The notes under the pieces are model-generated. The model made no database searches. It had not been told where the DNA came from and saw only the letters and a program-made list of their open reading frames with translations. Both the position numbers and the translations under genes were made by a program. A stretch of 64,000 nt of DNA. It comes from Bryoerythrophyllum caledonicum (Eukaryota > Streptophyta > Bryopsida > Pottiales > Pottiaceae). The stretch spans positions 26,378,724 to 26,442,723 of the forward strand of contig OZ020520.1 of NCBI GenBank assembly GCA_963971425.1, given 5' to 3'. Below are positions 10,761 to 23,069 of this stretch, in pieces. Every line of letters begins with the position of its first letter. Position 1 is the first letter of the stretch.

Positions 10761-13700
10761 TCAGACTCGACGCTCGGAGACGGTGGCGCTCTCGTCGATA
10801 TCGCTCCACCCACGTCTGATTCTATTCGTACTGGTGTAAGTCGTGAATTGTCCTGTAATTCCCATTCGAACAAAAATTCCTCATGTTGGATACAGAGAAT
10901 TTGGTAGGGAGATATTTCTACTCATTCAATGAGTTTTTGGCGCACATGTGATTGTACGTTACTGCTGTAATCAGAAAACCGCTCAAAATAACATTATCAG
11001 CAGGAGTGCAATAGGCTTCACAAGTAGTCACCATCTTAAATTTGATCGAGTTCGTGTCAACCCGTGATCTGCTGTGGCAACTGCTATGTCTATGAGTATC
11101 CAGTTATACTGTTCACTTGATTCCTTCAAACCCGTCATTCATGTATGTTACTTTTCATAACTTTTCTGCGATGAGCTGCCTCGGTTTCCCTCCCTTGATG
11201 TGGACACTGTGACAGGGTTCTGATGATGCTCACGGGAAGGAGACGCCCCGGAGTATGCGAGTTTCTGTTTCGAACTCCGAATCTGATGACCGCTCCGACC
11301 CCTCCACCTTGTATGACGGTGATGGCGCAAGTGAGATTTCTTTCATTTCATCCTTTCACTATGATTGTCAGTTCGTGTTCATGGGCTGTCGTGAATGTTC
11401 ACGCTCTCCCCGACTCTTTCTCAGAGTATTATCGGGAGGAGACTGCAAGGTTGGTACAGCAGCTGGGGGACAGCCGAGTGCAGGTGGCCACTCTGGAAGC
11501 CCAAGTTGTGTTTCTCACGAATAAAGTGGAAGAGCAGGAGACCGTCGACTCGCTCTATATCCAGAGGTATGGTCCACGGCATCTGCACCTGGATATGTAC
11601 GCCAGAAGTAGTTAGGTTGCAGTCTTTGGGTAAGATCGTGATATTACAACATGTGCATCTGCTATGCTCAATACGAAACAATTTGATTGTGGGGTTTATC
11701 GATGTCACGATTTTTGTTGTAGACTTAAGTAATGGCCTGTGATCAGATTGGAGGAAGAAGTGCTACGGTTGGAGGAAACAGTGGAGCGGGAAATGATCAA
11801 TTTGTCGAGGCGACAAAACCAGGTTTTGAACATGCAACTTGTCATATCTCGCGTTCTGAAAGTTGTAAATTTGTTACTTGTTAGGGTGGGCAAGTACCCA
11901 CCTGCAGCACATGAGCTTGGTGACGTATCTAAACGTGGTTGATCAATCACAACATATGATGCAGGTTGAGCAAGATGCCCCTTCGCTTGAGGACCAGCTA
12001 ATAGCAATTAAAGATGCTCTTCATAACTTCGACATATCCGAGCCAATGTATGGGCTCGTGAACAACACTATTCAGGCTTAGCTGTTTAAACAACTGCTTG
12101 ACACTTAAGTCGTAAGAGTAACATATATGTAGTTGTTCATATATATAAGGTAACACTGACACTTTTGTGCCAAACCTTTTATCGTGTGGTGCAATTCAAA
12201 CAGTACAAGCTTTATGTTATCATGTGCGCATTAAGCTGACTAGGTTTCATTGTGTAGAGGCAACATATTTTCAGAGTAGAAACTAGAATAAGTAGTAATA
12301 AAAGCTCTGTAACACAGCTGTGAGAACGGCCAATATAACAAATATAGCCGTCCACTTAACGGTATGTACTGGAGTGAGGGGATATTCTCCAAATGGGTGG
12401 CAGATTAGAGGCTAATATGACTTGGAATCCATTGACGTTAATATCTGGACCAGGTACATGGAGCTAAAATCAGTCCCTGACCAGCGAAGGACTGTAAGGG
12501 AACAAATTCTCGTCATGGCATATGAGAAATACCAACGCTCCCGAGAAGAGATCCAGGAGCTCCGGATGTCTCGAGACACCTCCAGGTCTGTGCCACCACC
12601 TCTAGATTCACTGTCGGCATACTGAAGACGATTTCAGCAAGTACGAGTGGTTGTGGTCTCGCAGAATTTATGAAAGAGAAGCGCAAGAGCTAGCTTGTGG
12701 GCATGCATGCATGGGTGTTGATAAAGGTTGAGATGCATCGTCACGGTTAAAATGACAAAAGGGCATGGATTCACTGAGGTGTGCGTATAAGCTGAACCTA
12801 CCCCATGCAGGGAGGCCTTGACACGGGCAGATGATGAAGTGCAGAGGCTTACGCGTGAGCTGCAAAGAGAGTGTGCTAATCACGCCACCGCTCGCCGTGA
12901 ATCTGAGCTCGACTTGAGCGCCCATGCTGCGCGCGTCGAGCGACTGGAAGCTGAGCTGCGTGATTCTCTTGTGCAGATCGAGGTTTTGAGCGCTAAAGGC
13001 GCTTTATTTGACGAGGTACGTCCTTCGTCGTACCCATTTTACTTCCTCTTTTAGTCCATAATTTTTACTACATGTTGAACCTACTTTCCAAAAAGTCCTT
13101 ACAAAAGAAATCATACCTTTGGAGTGCATCAAATGATATCTTGTTTTGCTGCATGCTTCTCTTTTCTCAAGTTTCTCCAGAGGTTACCTTTAGGAGAGGA
13201 ACCTATTCCATCACAACCCAAATGAGCCATCAGAAGAATGGTGAAGCTTATCTAAGTTGTTAGATGGCTTAAGATTGGATGCAATAAATCAAAACCTTGT
13301 GAAAGATGAGAATGTATGAACATTGAGTTTCTTATCACCTCATTCCTTAGTTCAAGTCTCAAAATTGACAATTTAATTGACCTGAAGTTAACTGAAAATC
13401 AACAATAATCTGGTTATTAAAATCATGAATGGGGCATCATACCAGTCCTCTACTGTATTGTAGAAACCAAAGTTGGATTTTTCTCTAGAACGCCTCTCAT
13501 GAACACGAGGGCATTGAGTGATAGGTACAAGCAAAATTGGAGATTCTAGAACGAAGCAGCATTGATGCCGAGAACCAGAAGGCAGTCATGGCTGCCACTC
13601 TGCAAGTGGCCATACAAGAGAAGGAGACCCTGCGAGACGCCATGAAGGAGAAAGACCATACCTTGGATCTCTTGAGCATGGACAAGGTCAGGTCTCACTC

Positions 13701-16137
13701 AACCTCAGACGTAACAATGAACCTCGGAAACTTCCCAAGAATGAATAGTTCAATTGCCAGTTCACTGATAGACGCCTTTCGTTGGTGAATTGGCAGATAT
13801 ATCTGAGCAAGGAGGTCCACTGCCAGGCAGAGCAAGTGAAAAAGCTGGAGGCTGAACTCGCGCGGCAGCATGAGAAGCTGCGCGAAGTGAAGCGCGCCCG
13901 CGCAGACCTCTACAACAAGGTTTTGGCAGACAGCAAAGACTCCCAAACTGCCAACGAACATCGCCTTCAGGTCGGATTCACATCTCTCCATGAATGTAGG
14001 TTGAGCTCTAGAAGTTAAGAGTTGGAGCTTGTACTAGAGAGGCAACTGTGTCCGCACTTGTGATCATGATCTGGATGTCTTTTCCAATCAGGCAGAAATT
14101 TCGCGAATCGAGGAGCGAACGAACCAAGACATTGAAAGAATTCGCCATGAGGCTAACGCGGTCGCTGATGAAAAAGTTCGGTACGTGGTCTTGTCTTACT
14201 CTTGGTTCTACGGACATCAACGTTGGAAAACATTCATGTGTCGAGTATGAAAACGTGATGTTCGATATTCGTTGTGTTGGCTGTTTTCACTTTGTGCTAT
14301 TGCATACACTCTAGAGCCTCTTAAGAGTAGGTTTTAACTGTGTAGAAATCCTTCCGACATATATATTAAACTCGGAAGTTGCTCTCAAAAGTTTAGCACA
14401 AAACTGCCAACGTTACCAAAAACCGCCCATACTGCCATATTGGCCAATCCCACTATGCTAGTTAGGTGCACAAGCTAAATGGCTGCAATGGAAAGTACTT
14501 GCAAGTCAAACTATTTTCAATGGCCAAAATAATAGGAATTGGCCAATGGCGATCCATGTAACGATGTGGCCTTACTTGGTTGTGTTGGAAGCGATTTCAT
14601 TATTGATGTGCCAGTGCACTGTTCACTGAAGAACTTACATCATCCTTGATTAGTCATTCTTTCAAGACTTCAGTTCCATTCTATCACTGATTCGGCCCAT
14701 GTTTTTCTCTAACGTGTACAGGACATTCCGCGAAATGAGAGATGAAGCAATGGCAACTGCTGAGACGTGCCGCTCTGAATTGCGAGATAATAGAGCAGCA
14801 TACGACGAACTCCTTCTGAAGTAAAACTTGGCGCTTCATTTGATATTCAAATTATATTTCCCTGAGCAGATAATTGGAACAACGTCGAGCAGCATAAAAT
14901 ACTCTGGAATTCTTCGTTCAAATAGTACGTGCAACACCTCTTGTGTACAGGTTTCGTGAGCTTCAGAGAGCAGCGGACTGTAAGGAAGCGGAAACCCGGA
15001 GCCAGCTGAAGGTCTCTAACTTTGAGCTGGATCGACTGAAAATTGTCCTGGAGGAGACCAAGAATGCCCTCGATCAGACCCGGCTGGAGAACGAGGCGTG
15101 GATTGCCAAAGTTAAGGTTCGTAAATGGGAATGCTAATATGTTCACGATGAGCATTTTTTGTAAACATGTCGTAATGACATTTTTACAGCAAGTCTTGAC
15201 GTCGTAGACAACCCTGTCTGCATTTATGATACTTTGGTCATTCCCAACCTCAGCTGAATTTTTCTGATGTACCGGATTACCAAGTTGTAGTAGCGAGGAT
15301 TAAAACGGTTCTGTAGAGAAGAATTTTATCTGTTCATGAGTCCAAGAATCACAAGCCTTTTCACTTTGTCTGGAAATGAAGATCCTGAAGGCGAAAGTGA
15401 GCGAAGAAAAAACCCGGCCTGTTGAGCAGCTGAGGAATGAGCTGGAGAAGCCAGTGAGTGAGCTCAAGGAAGAGCTGCGGGTGACACGAGCGCAGCTTGA
15501 GGCTTATCAGAAGGAGAGGAACGCCCAACTCAAGGCTCATCAGAGACACAAGGACGCTCAGTTGAAGGCTTCTCACTTCGAACAAGCTGCTGAGCCTGGC
15601 GAGAAGGCCAAGTCCATCTCAGTCTTGAGAGGAGGTTCAGCTGTGGCCCGTGAAGGCAAAAGCTTGCATGATACCAAGCAACTGGAAGAACAACTCAGGT
15701 AATACTACTATTCATTGGACTAGCTGCATCCAAACTTGTAGGCATATTTCCAAACACTGAGTTTCATATATCCATAGTGTGCAAGTGCTTCTTTGTGATA
15801 CTAGTACTAATCTTTTCATTGGAAACTAATTGTTTTTTGTTCATCCACACACAGGACTGTCACTGAAGAGAAAGACAAGGTGTCAATCCGGCTGCAATCA
15901 GTGCAAGAGGACATCAGGAAGCTGCTTCGAGCACGAGGGTCAGTGGACCAGCTTCAAAGCTTGCTCAAAGAAAAGGGAGTGTTCCTAGGCAGTGGGAATA
16001 TTCAAATGAAATCCATTACCGCTTCTACAAAAATCGACAGAGGCTCACCGAAAATGTCACCAAAATTATCATCAAAAGCCTCGCCTCGGAAGAGCAGCAA
16101 GAAGGAACCCCAGGCTCAAATGCTTGCCTCTTCCTAA
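10761..16137 (+). CDS. PIBF1: PIBF1/CEP90-like centriolar coiled-coil protein
   Basis: Fourteen exons that join in phase: 10761-10835, 11216-11330, 11425-11566, 11747-11822, 11965-12047, 12454-12585, 12811-13015, 13525-13686, 13797-13970, 14092-14180, 14722-14820, 14951-15116, 15382-15698, 15855-16137 (TAA). All introns are GT-AG. Together they give 705 residues, close to the roughly 757 of animal PIBF1; the N-terminal start exon is not identified. After an acidic disordered start, almost everything is coiled coil. Collinear family landmarks are visible: FDISEPMYMELKSVPDQ, LLSMDKIYLSKEV, ARADLYNKVLADSKD, RTNQDIERIRHEA, FREMRDEAMATAE, YDELLLKFRELQ and FELDRLKIVLEETKNAL. The basic Ser/Pro/Lys tail ends QAQMLASS. 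In animals PIBF1 (CEP90) acts at centriolar satellites and distal appendages in ciliogenesis; a role in basal bodies of motile sperm is inferred here. Homology rests on remembered sequence. Confidence 0.82.
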
Positions 16138-16235
16138 CTTTGGCTGGGATTTTAGACCGGTGGTCTTCTCCACCGTAGTGTAAAGCGGCCCTAGATTGAG
16201 CTCTATCTTAAGTTTCAGCGTAGTAGAGTTTTCTC

Positions 16236-17168
16236 TTAACCCCTAAAGGACCAAACGTCCCCCTGGGGTCATTTTGGATTTTGGGCATGTACCTACAATT
16301 CGAAAAAAAATCCATTTCAGTTGAATTTTTTTTTCAAGATAGGATCTGATAAGAGCTTTGTGGAGATATTTTAAAATTTTTTTTTGGATTTGTGGTTTGA
16401 AAGTTAGTACCACTTAAAGCCAAAAGTGGGACTTCGGGCACCTCCAAAATTTTTGACAAAAGTTTCTATTGACATTGAGATTTTTCACACATATAAAGAA
16501 TATTTCCTAATTTAGAAATTTTCAAAAAAAAATCTTGTCTTTAGTGTAAAAAGGCATTTTATTCCAAGTCAAACATTTTCACACAGTTTCGGGCAACAGG
16601 GGAAAAAAACTTCATCTTTTCTACATAAAACCTAGAGATCTTCATATTTTTCACTTTTTTTCTTCTCAACAACAATATATGGTGAAAACCTTCTTATTGA
16701 CCGTTTGGATTATCATTTGAATATATACGTAGTTCACAAAAAAATAAAACGTGAAATGGCAATTTTGGAACCTCCACTCCTTGCACACTTGTTTTGAATA
16801 TGCTACACCTCTTTTTTACCTCTAAAAATTGGTGTACTCGGAAATAACATCATGCTTAAGACAATGGTAAAGGATTTAGACCTTGTACAATGCAAAAATT
16901 TGATACAAAATGAAGTCAGAGTCAGGTGATCTACTCAACGCAGGGATGAAAATGAACCATTGTTTTGACTTTAAACACTAAAATCTATCAATCCGTGCGG
17001 TGGATTGCAACCAAAATTTGATGGCATGTTTATATAGAAGTCTATTTTAAGATCTTACGGTTGAAAATCCAAAATTCACTTTAAAATGTGATTTTCATGT
17101 CTCTTTTTGACAGTGGCAGTTTTGGACTGGTTTTAGAGCGAATTAGGTCGTGGTCCTTTAGGGGTTAA
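16236..17168. mobile_element. TTAA-flanked non-autonomous element, copy A (complete)
   Basis: 933 bp from TTAACCCCTAAAGGACCA at 16236 to TGGTCCTTTAGGGGTTAA at 17168, an inverted repeat with TTAA at both outer ends. TTAA target duplication with C-rich terminal inverted repeats is the hallmark of piggyBac-type transposons. No transposase is encoded, so it would depend on one elsewhere. It starts about 100 bp after the PIBF1-like stop codon and may lie within or next to the 3' untranslated region. It also contains the uninterrupted sequence around CCTTGTACAATGC (near 16884), the empty relative of the Tc1-like insertion site in copy B. Confidence 0.85.
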
Positions 17169-18174
17169 AGAAGAGGAAGGAGAACGTGTGGAAGAAGGCA
17201 AGATTCAAATACGCAACATGTAGCACAAGAACAAATTTTATGCTCTTTTTTTTTGCACCAATGGGACGTTTTAGTGATGGCAATCCATATTCTTGGGCCC
17301 TGCCTTGTACCCGCACGGTGCTCAAATCCCAAAGAGTTGATAAGTGATTCCCCCATACTTCTTTCAAGTCAGGTGACCCTTCTTCACTATCATAAGACTC
17401 TAAAGGAGGTGGTCATCACCCCCTCCACTTTCCAAGTATTCATGAGAATGTTGCATGCTTGTAATGTTTCTTTCATGAATTTTTAAAAAATATGTAGACC
17501 TTTGTCAATAATTGAGGTGGTGCGAAGCAAATTATAGAGGAAAATGTCATTTTTTTAGGACACGTGAATTTTTTTTAAATATTTTGTTATTACAAATTCT
17601 TCTTCATAAGTATGTCTTGCTTCAGATATATTTATATAAACCTAAAAATTTGTTTTTTTCAGACAATGATAGAACACCGGAAGACAACGCCAATTTGTCA
17701 CCAACATAGATCATGCTCTCTACATTATCCAAAAGTCTACAAAATGTTGGTGGATGTCTTAAAGAAGGAAGATTTCTACTAAGTTGAATATTATAAATGG
17801 TTGAATTCGGCATGTTTGAGTGTGAAACTCGTTAAAGCATTATTTAACGATTGGTTAGAAAGATATCATTCAAAAATATGCCATACTTGAGTGCAATAAA
17901 CAAGAATCCACTTTGCACTCCGAAAATGTTGAAAGTTTCTCTTGATGGAGTCTTTGCTTCTATTTTCGAATTTTGTGTTTGTTTTCTTTTGTTGAATAAA
18001 TCTCCATCAGATTCACCAAAGTATATTCAGGAAAAGAAAGACCACATGGCTCATAACATTATTTAAATTTGTAAACATTGTAGTCTTTGAAGCAAGTTGA
18101 AGATGGTGTATTGTATTTTATTTTATTTTGAAATCTAGTGTAATATAGACTCAAAATATTCGATTCAAAATAAA
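17169..18174. other. AT-rich spacer, no gene seen
   Basis: No supported frame or recognised repeat. Flanked by TTAA-family elements. Confidence 0.5.
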
Positions 18175-18391
18175 AGAAAATGGGAACCAAAAAAATTTCT
18201 TCTTTTGCACATATAATTTAGAGACCTTCATATTTTTCACTTTTTATTTTTTCTATTACAAGATGTGGTATAGATCTTCTTATTGACCATTTGGACTATC
18301 AATCTAGAGCGTATTTTGTTCCCAAAAAATTTAAACGTGAATTGGCACTTTTAAACCCTCCACTCCTTGCACAATTATTTGAATATTCTAA

Positions 18392-18950
18392 AGTAGAGGC
18401 ACCCAATTCCGAACGGCCACCCAATTCCAATCAGTAGAGCATGCATGGAATGGTGCATGAAAATGGTAAATGCATGAAATGGTGCATGAAGTAACTCAAA
18501 ACCGATAACTCAAAATTTGAAAACTCCAATTTTGAAAACTCCAATCATTCTCGGCATTGGATCATGAAGTGTACAATTTTTGAGTTGCTTCACCTTAATT
18601 GAGCTCTCATTGGTGGCCTTGCCTCGAAAGTCAAACAAGGCCAATCGACATTGGGTACCTCCATGAGTTGATTATCCATGTCATGTCTTCTCTCTTTTTA
18701 CTCACTATCACATACTAGGCATTGGGCTTAGGAGAGCACCAAATCTCACGTGCTATACAGTTTGATTAAGGGCTCCCATGGTTTTTGGGCTTTTAAATTC
18801 TACATCAATTCCAAATCTTTGAGATTAAATTTGAAAAAATATTTGTTGAGTTTCATTCCTTATTCCGCATCTTTCTACATAAATGTTTTGACATACAATG
18901 TCATTTGAGTTCCCAACTGGCTTAAGTGATCGAAATTGGGTGCCTCTACC
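18392..18950. mobile_element. Short MITE with GTAGAGGCACCCAATT inverted ends
   Basis: 559 bp beginning AGTAGAGGCACCCAATTCCGA and ending with the reverse complement of GGTAGAGGCACCCAATTTCG. It interrupts the older TTAA-family element between GAATATTC and ACACCCTTCTCTAC, sequences adjacent in relatives (for example near 6350). Flanking TAA (left) and TTA (right) would fit a 3-bp TWA duplication of the PIF/Harbinger type, but this is one example and one base differs. No coding capacity. Confidence 0.6.
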
Positions 18951-20269
18951 TTACACCCTTCTCTACATTAAAAAATTGGTGTACAAGGAACTAATATCAT
19001 GCTTAACCCCTAAAGGACCAAGACCTAATTCGCTCTAAAACCAATCCAAAACTGCCACTGTCAAAAAGAGACATGAAAGTCACATTTTAAAGTAAATTTT
19101 GGATTTTCAACCGTAAGATCTTAAAATAGACTTCCAAATAAACATGCCATCAAATTTTGGTTGCAATCCACCGCACGGATTGATAGATTTTAGTGTTTAA
19201 AGTTAAAACGATGGTTCATTTTCATCCCTGCGTTGAGTAGATCAGCTGACTTTGACTTCATTTTGTATCAAATTTTTGCATTGTACAATAGGGTGACATT
19301 CAAATTGGCCGTTTAGTAGTTCTAGGGATAGTGTCCTACACTGTTGCCAACTTTGACACCCTCCCCAAAGCTGAGAAATTGTTATTTTACCATGAAAATT
19401 TGGGGATAGCATCATCTTATGTTGAAAACATGCATACCAAATTTCAAGTCTAGGAGACTTATACAAAAAAACTTATGCAAGATCTACCAACATGGGATAG
19501 CTGTGAGAAAAGTGTCACAGCTGCCAACTTTGACACCCTCCCAAGAATTGAGGAAATTTTTTTTGCCCATGAAATTTTTGGAGCAAATTTTTTTTTACGT
19601 TGTTTGCATGTGTGGAAAATTTCAAGTCCAAAAGACCCATACAAAAAATAATATTCCAAATCTACCAACATGTGTAGTTTTGAGAAACAAAGGGGAAAAC
19701 CATTTTACTACTTCCAACTTTGACGCCCTCCTTAGGATTGAGTTTTTGTTGATACATAATGAAATTTTTGGCACAAGATCATCTCTACGCTGGTAACATG
19801 TGGGATAAATTTCAAAGCCAAAAGACATACATAAAAAAAGTTATTCCATATCTATCAACATCTATCAACTATGATAAACAATTTGAAGGTCATATTGAAA
19901 ATGTCAAAATATCTTTGACACCTCATGCTTTTTCATTGAACTCAATCATGTGAGTAAGCCACCAAACATAAATGCTTCTCAAAAAGATCAATAACATCTA
20001 ATTGAAGAAGTAAAGAGGTGTTCCATGCAGAAGAATCCACTTGGCCATAAAGTGTGCATTAGACACATGACAAATTTTTTCTTCTGAATATCTATTGAAC
20101 ACTATGTAAAGGGAATGGTGTGTGTGATTTGTGATAGATTGAATGTTGAGACAATCCTCAAAACAGAGAATGTTGTATTGTGGGATGCATGAGTGTTGAT
20201 TCACATTGGGCATACATGATGAGTGATTAAGAGCAAAACGATTTTTCATGTATGCATATGGGCTTGTGT

Positions 20270-20460
20270 TTTGGCGACCCTTCTCTCTCCTCTCTGCTCC
20301 AGCGCCTTGGCTCCCTTCTCTCCCCCTTGCTCTGCTCCAGCCCAGTTTTTCTTCCTCTGCCAATTGTCACGTGTCAATCCTGCAACCCTCTTTGCTCTGC
20401 TCTAGCCCCTTGGCCCCCTTCTCTCCCCCATGCTCTGCTCTAACCCCTACTCTACTGCTG
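20270..20460. repeat. Pyrimidine-rich imperfect repeat inside the Tc1-like element
   Basis: Two to three imperfect copies of a unit like CCTTGGCTCCCTTCTCTCCC followed by TGCTCTGCTC. The second Tc1-like copy has different text (a 47-bp CCATGGCATG repeat) at the equivalent place. Confidence 0.6.
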
Positions 20461-20504
20461 TAGCTAGCATCACGCACTCTATAAGTTTATGATGGCAATT
20501 TTAG

Positions 20505-21461
20505 ATGAAATTCGTGCTCGCATTAAAAGTTTTGAGTGAGGGAGGATTTATAGGAGTTCAAATTGCAGCTACTATTGGAGTTCCTATTAGAACAGTTACA
20601 AGGTTAGTAAAAACATTTAGAGAAGATGGAACCTACTAGCGCAAACCTTGCGGTGGAAGTCACGCTAGAAAGCTCAGTGATAGAGATGTTCGTAGTATTG
20701 TGCATTACTCAAAAATTCATCGTTGCTCTTCACTCTCAGAGATTACCAATGCATGTCCTACTCAAGAGTGTAGACGTACTATTCAAAGGGTCTTACATAA
20801 AAATGGCATTTTTAGTCGAATTGCAGTCAAAAAACCTTTTTTGACACCTCGTCACATGTCTCAACGATTAGCTTTTGCTCAGAAGTACCGTGGATGGAGT
20901 GCAAAAGAGTGGGAGCGTGTTGTTTGGACAGATGAATCTACTTTTGAAATTGGAAAAAATTCTCGGCAAATTCATGTTTGGAGAAGTGCATACGAGCGTT
21001 ATTCATCAAGTTGTCTAGCTCCTACTTTTAAAAGTGGAAGGACTTCTTTAATGATTTGGGGCGCATTTGCCGGAGGACAAAAGTCAGAACTTGTCTATAT
21101 GCCTAAAGGTCAACGTTCTGCTAAGGATTTTATAGGAGAGGTTTACGATGCCAAATTGGTTCATTTCACGGGTCAAATTCCACAAGGAGTGCTTATGGAA
21201 GATGGGGCACCCGTCCATAGGAGCAAAATATGTGAAGAATGGAGACAAAGTCACATTCTCGAAAAACTCAACTGGCCTGCAAACTCTCCCGATCTCAATC
21301 CAATCGAGAACGTTTGGAGGATGTTAAAAGATGTTGTGCAACATGGCAAACAATGCCCTAGAAGCTTAGATGTGTTGAAGGTAGTTCTTGAAAGAGAGTG
21401 GAAGTTAGTCAATGGTACAAAGCTCCTTAACTATGTCATTCTATGCCCTCTAGGTTACTAG
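20505..21461 (+). pseudogene. Tc1-like transposase, one internal TAG
   Basis: A frame of 318 residues from ATG at 20505 to TAG at 21461, interrupted by a single TAG at 20637. The N-terminal part (KVLSEGGFIGVQIAA, then VPIRTVTRLVKTF) is the paired-type helix-turn-helix. The catalytic domain shows VWTDEST (first Asp), LMEDGAPVH (second Asp) and NSPDLNPIENVW (Glu), with 34 residues between the second Asp and Glu, i.e. DD34E. The relative at 40109-41060 has a Lys codon (AAG) where this copy has TAG, so the stop is a point mutation. Apart from that the protein is complete at normal length, indicating fairly recent activity. The enzyme would cut and join element ends at TA sites. Confidence 0.85.
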
Positions 21462-22572
21462 CAGTGATTGACGCTAGTGGAGGACATACACGTTGGTAGA
21501 TATGGAATAACTTTTTTGTGTACATCTTTTGGCTTTGAAATTTATCTCACATGTTACCAGCGTAGAGATGATCTTGTGCCAAAAATTTCATTATGTATCA
21601 ACAAAAACTCAATCCTAAGGAGGGCGTCAAAGTTGGAAGTAGTAAAATGGTTTTCCCCTTTGTTTCTCAAAACTACACATGTTGGTAGATTTGGAATATT
21701 ATTTTTTGTATGGGTCTTTTGGACTTGAAATTTTCCACACATGCAAACAACATAAAAAAAAATTTGCTCCAAAAATTTCATGGGCAAAAAAATTTCCTCA
21801 ATTCTTGGGAGGGTGTCAAAGTTGGCAGCTGTGACACTTTTCTCACAGCTATCCCATGTTGGTATATCTTGCATAAGTTTTTTTGTATAAGTCTCCTGGA
21901 CTTGAAATTCGGTATGCATGTTTTCAACATAAAGATGATGCTGTCCCCAAATTTTCATGGTAAAATAACAATTTCTCAGCTTTGGGGAGGGTGTCAAAGT
22001 TGGCAGCAGTGTAGGACACTATCCCTGGAACTACTAAACGGCCAATTTGAATGTCACCCTATTGTACAGTACAAGGTCTTAATCTTTTACCATTGTCTTA
22101 AGCATGATGTTATTTCCCGACACACCAATTTTTAGAGGTTAGAAAGGGGTATAGCATATTCAAAACAAGTGTGCATGGAGTGGAGGTTCAAAAATTGCCA
22201 TTTCACGTTTTATTTTTTTGTGAACTACGTATGTATTCAAATGATAATCCAAACGGTCAATAAGAAGGTTTTCACCATATATTGTTGTTGGAAAAAAAAA
22301 AAGTGAAAAATATGAAGATATCTAGGTTTTATGTAGAAAAGATGAAGTTTTTTTCCCACGTTGCCCGACAATGTGTGAAAATGTTTGACTTGGAATAAAA
22401 TGCCTTTTTACACTAAAGACAAGATTTTTTTTTCAAAATTTCCAAATAAGGAAATATTCTTTACATGTGTGAAAAATCTCAAAGTCAATAGAAACTTTTG
22501 TCAAAATTTTTGGAGGTGCCCGAAGTCCCACTTTTGGCTTTAAGTGGTACTAACTTTCAAACCACAAATCCA

Positions 22573-22586
22573 AATATATATATATA

Positions 22587-22635
<49 letters not shown>
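22573..22635. repeat. AT-dinucleotide microsatellite in copy B
   Basis: About 60 bp of nearly pure AT repeats. The complete copy F has only a short ATATAT run at the matching place (about 31894-31906). Confidence 0.9.
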
Positions 22636-22636
<1 letters not shown>

Positions 22637-23069
22637 CTCCACGAAGCTCTTATCAGATCCTATCTTGAAAAAAAAGTTGAATTAAAAAGGATTTTTTTTC
22701 GAATTGTAGGTACATGCCCAAAATCCAAAATGACCCCGGGGGGACGTTTGGTCCTTTAAGGGTTAACATGATCGTAATGAATCTAGACCTTGTGTAGTAC
22801 AAACATTTGACAACAAGTAAGTCAAAGTCTGATGATCCACTCAATGTAGGGAGAAAATGAACCATTTTTCTAATTCAAAAAATATAACCTTTTAATTTGT
22901 GCAATCAAAGTTTATGAAATTTTGTAAGTATGCTACTTGATAGGTCTTAATTGAGATCCTACAATCAAAATTCAAAATAAAATATATTATTTTTGTCATT
23001 ACTCATTGCACTAAATCAATAGTTTTGAAGTGTTTTTGGTGTGAAATTGTCAAAGAAATTTAGGGGTTA

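Larger units (their letters stand above)
19286..22069 (+). mobile_element. Tc1-like DD34E transposon with long subrepeated inverted arms
   Basis: Inserted in copy B at a TA dinucleotide: ATTGTA on the left and TACAAGG on the right flank the element, while paralogues read ATTGTACAAGG uninterrupted. The outer ends are CAATAGGGTGACATTC and its inverse; the right end has five extra bases. Each arm is several hundred bp (about 19286-19950 and 21480-22069) and made of diverged subunits of about 180 bp, each containing CCAACTTTGACACCCTCC (near 19347, 19524 and 19714 on the left). The arms flank a transposase gene and a pyrimidine-rich stretch (20270-20460). Confidence 0.85.
19003..22766. mobile_element. 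TTAA-flanked element, copy B, split by a Tc1-like element
   Basis: Starts TTAACCCCTAAAGGACCA at 19003 and ends GGTCCTTTAAGGGTTAA at 22766. Without the internal Tc1-like element it is about 980 bp, in the same orientation as copy F and opposite to copy A. It inserted at a TTAA of the older element: that site reads ATCATGCTTAA in the uninterrupted paralogue near 16850. It carries an AT-dinucleotide expansion at about 22573-22635, so it is longer than the 933-bp copies. Confidence 0.8.
18175..23069. mobile_element. Old TTAA-family element, left-truncated, hosting nested insertions
   Basis: Sequence related to 6120-6715 starts near 18175 (GGGAACCAAAAAA), is interrupted at 18392-18950 and 19003-22766, and resumes at 22767 (ATGAATCTAGACCTTGTG). 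It ends with GAAATTTAGGGGTTAT near 23069, where the expected TTAA is mutated. Removing the inserts restores collinearity with the 5766-6715 copy. About 350-400 bp of the left end are missing. Confidence 0.65.

Noticed and set aside
20223..20463. Leu/Pro-rich short frames
   Set aside because: Products of the pyrimidine-rich repeat inside the Tc1-like element; three overlapping frames are all open for composition reasons.
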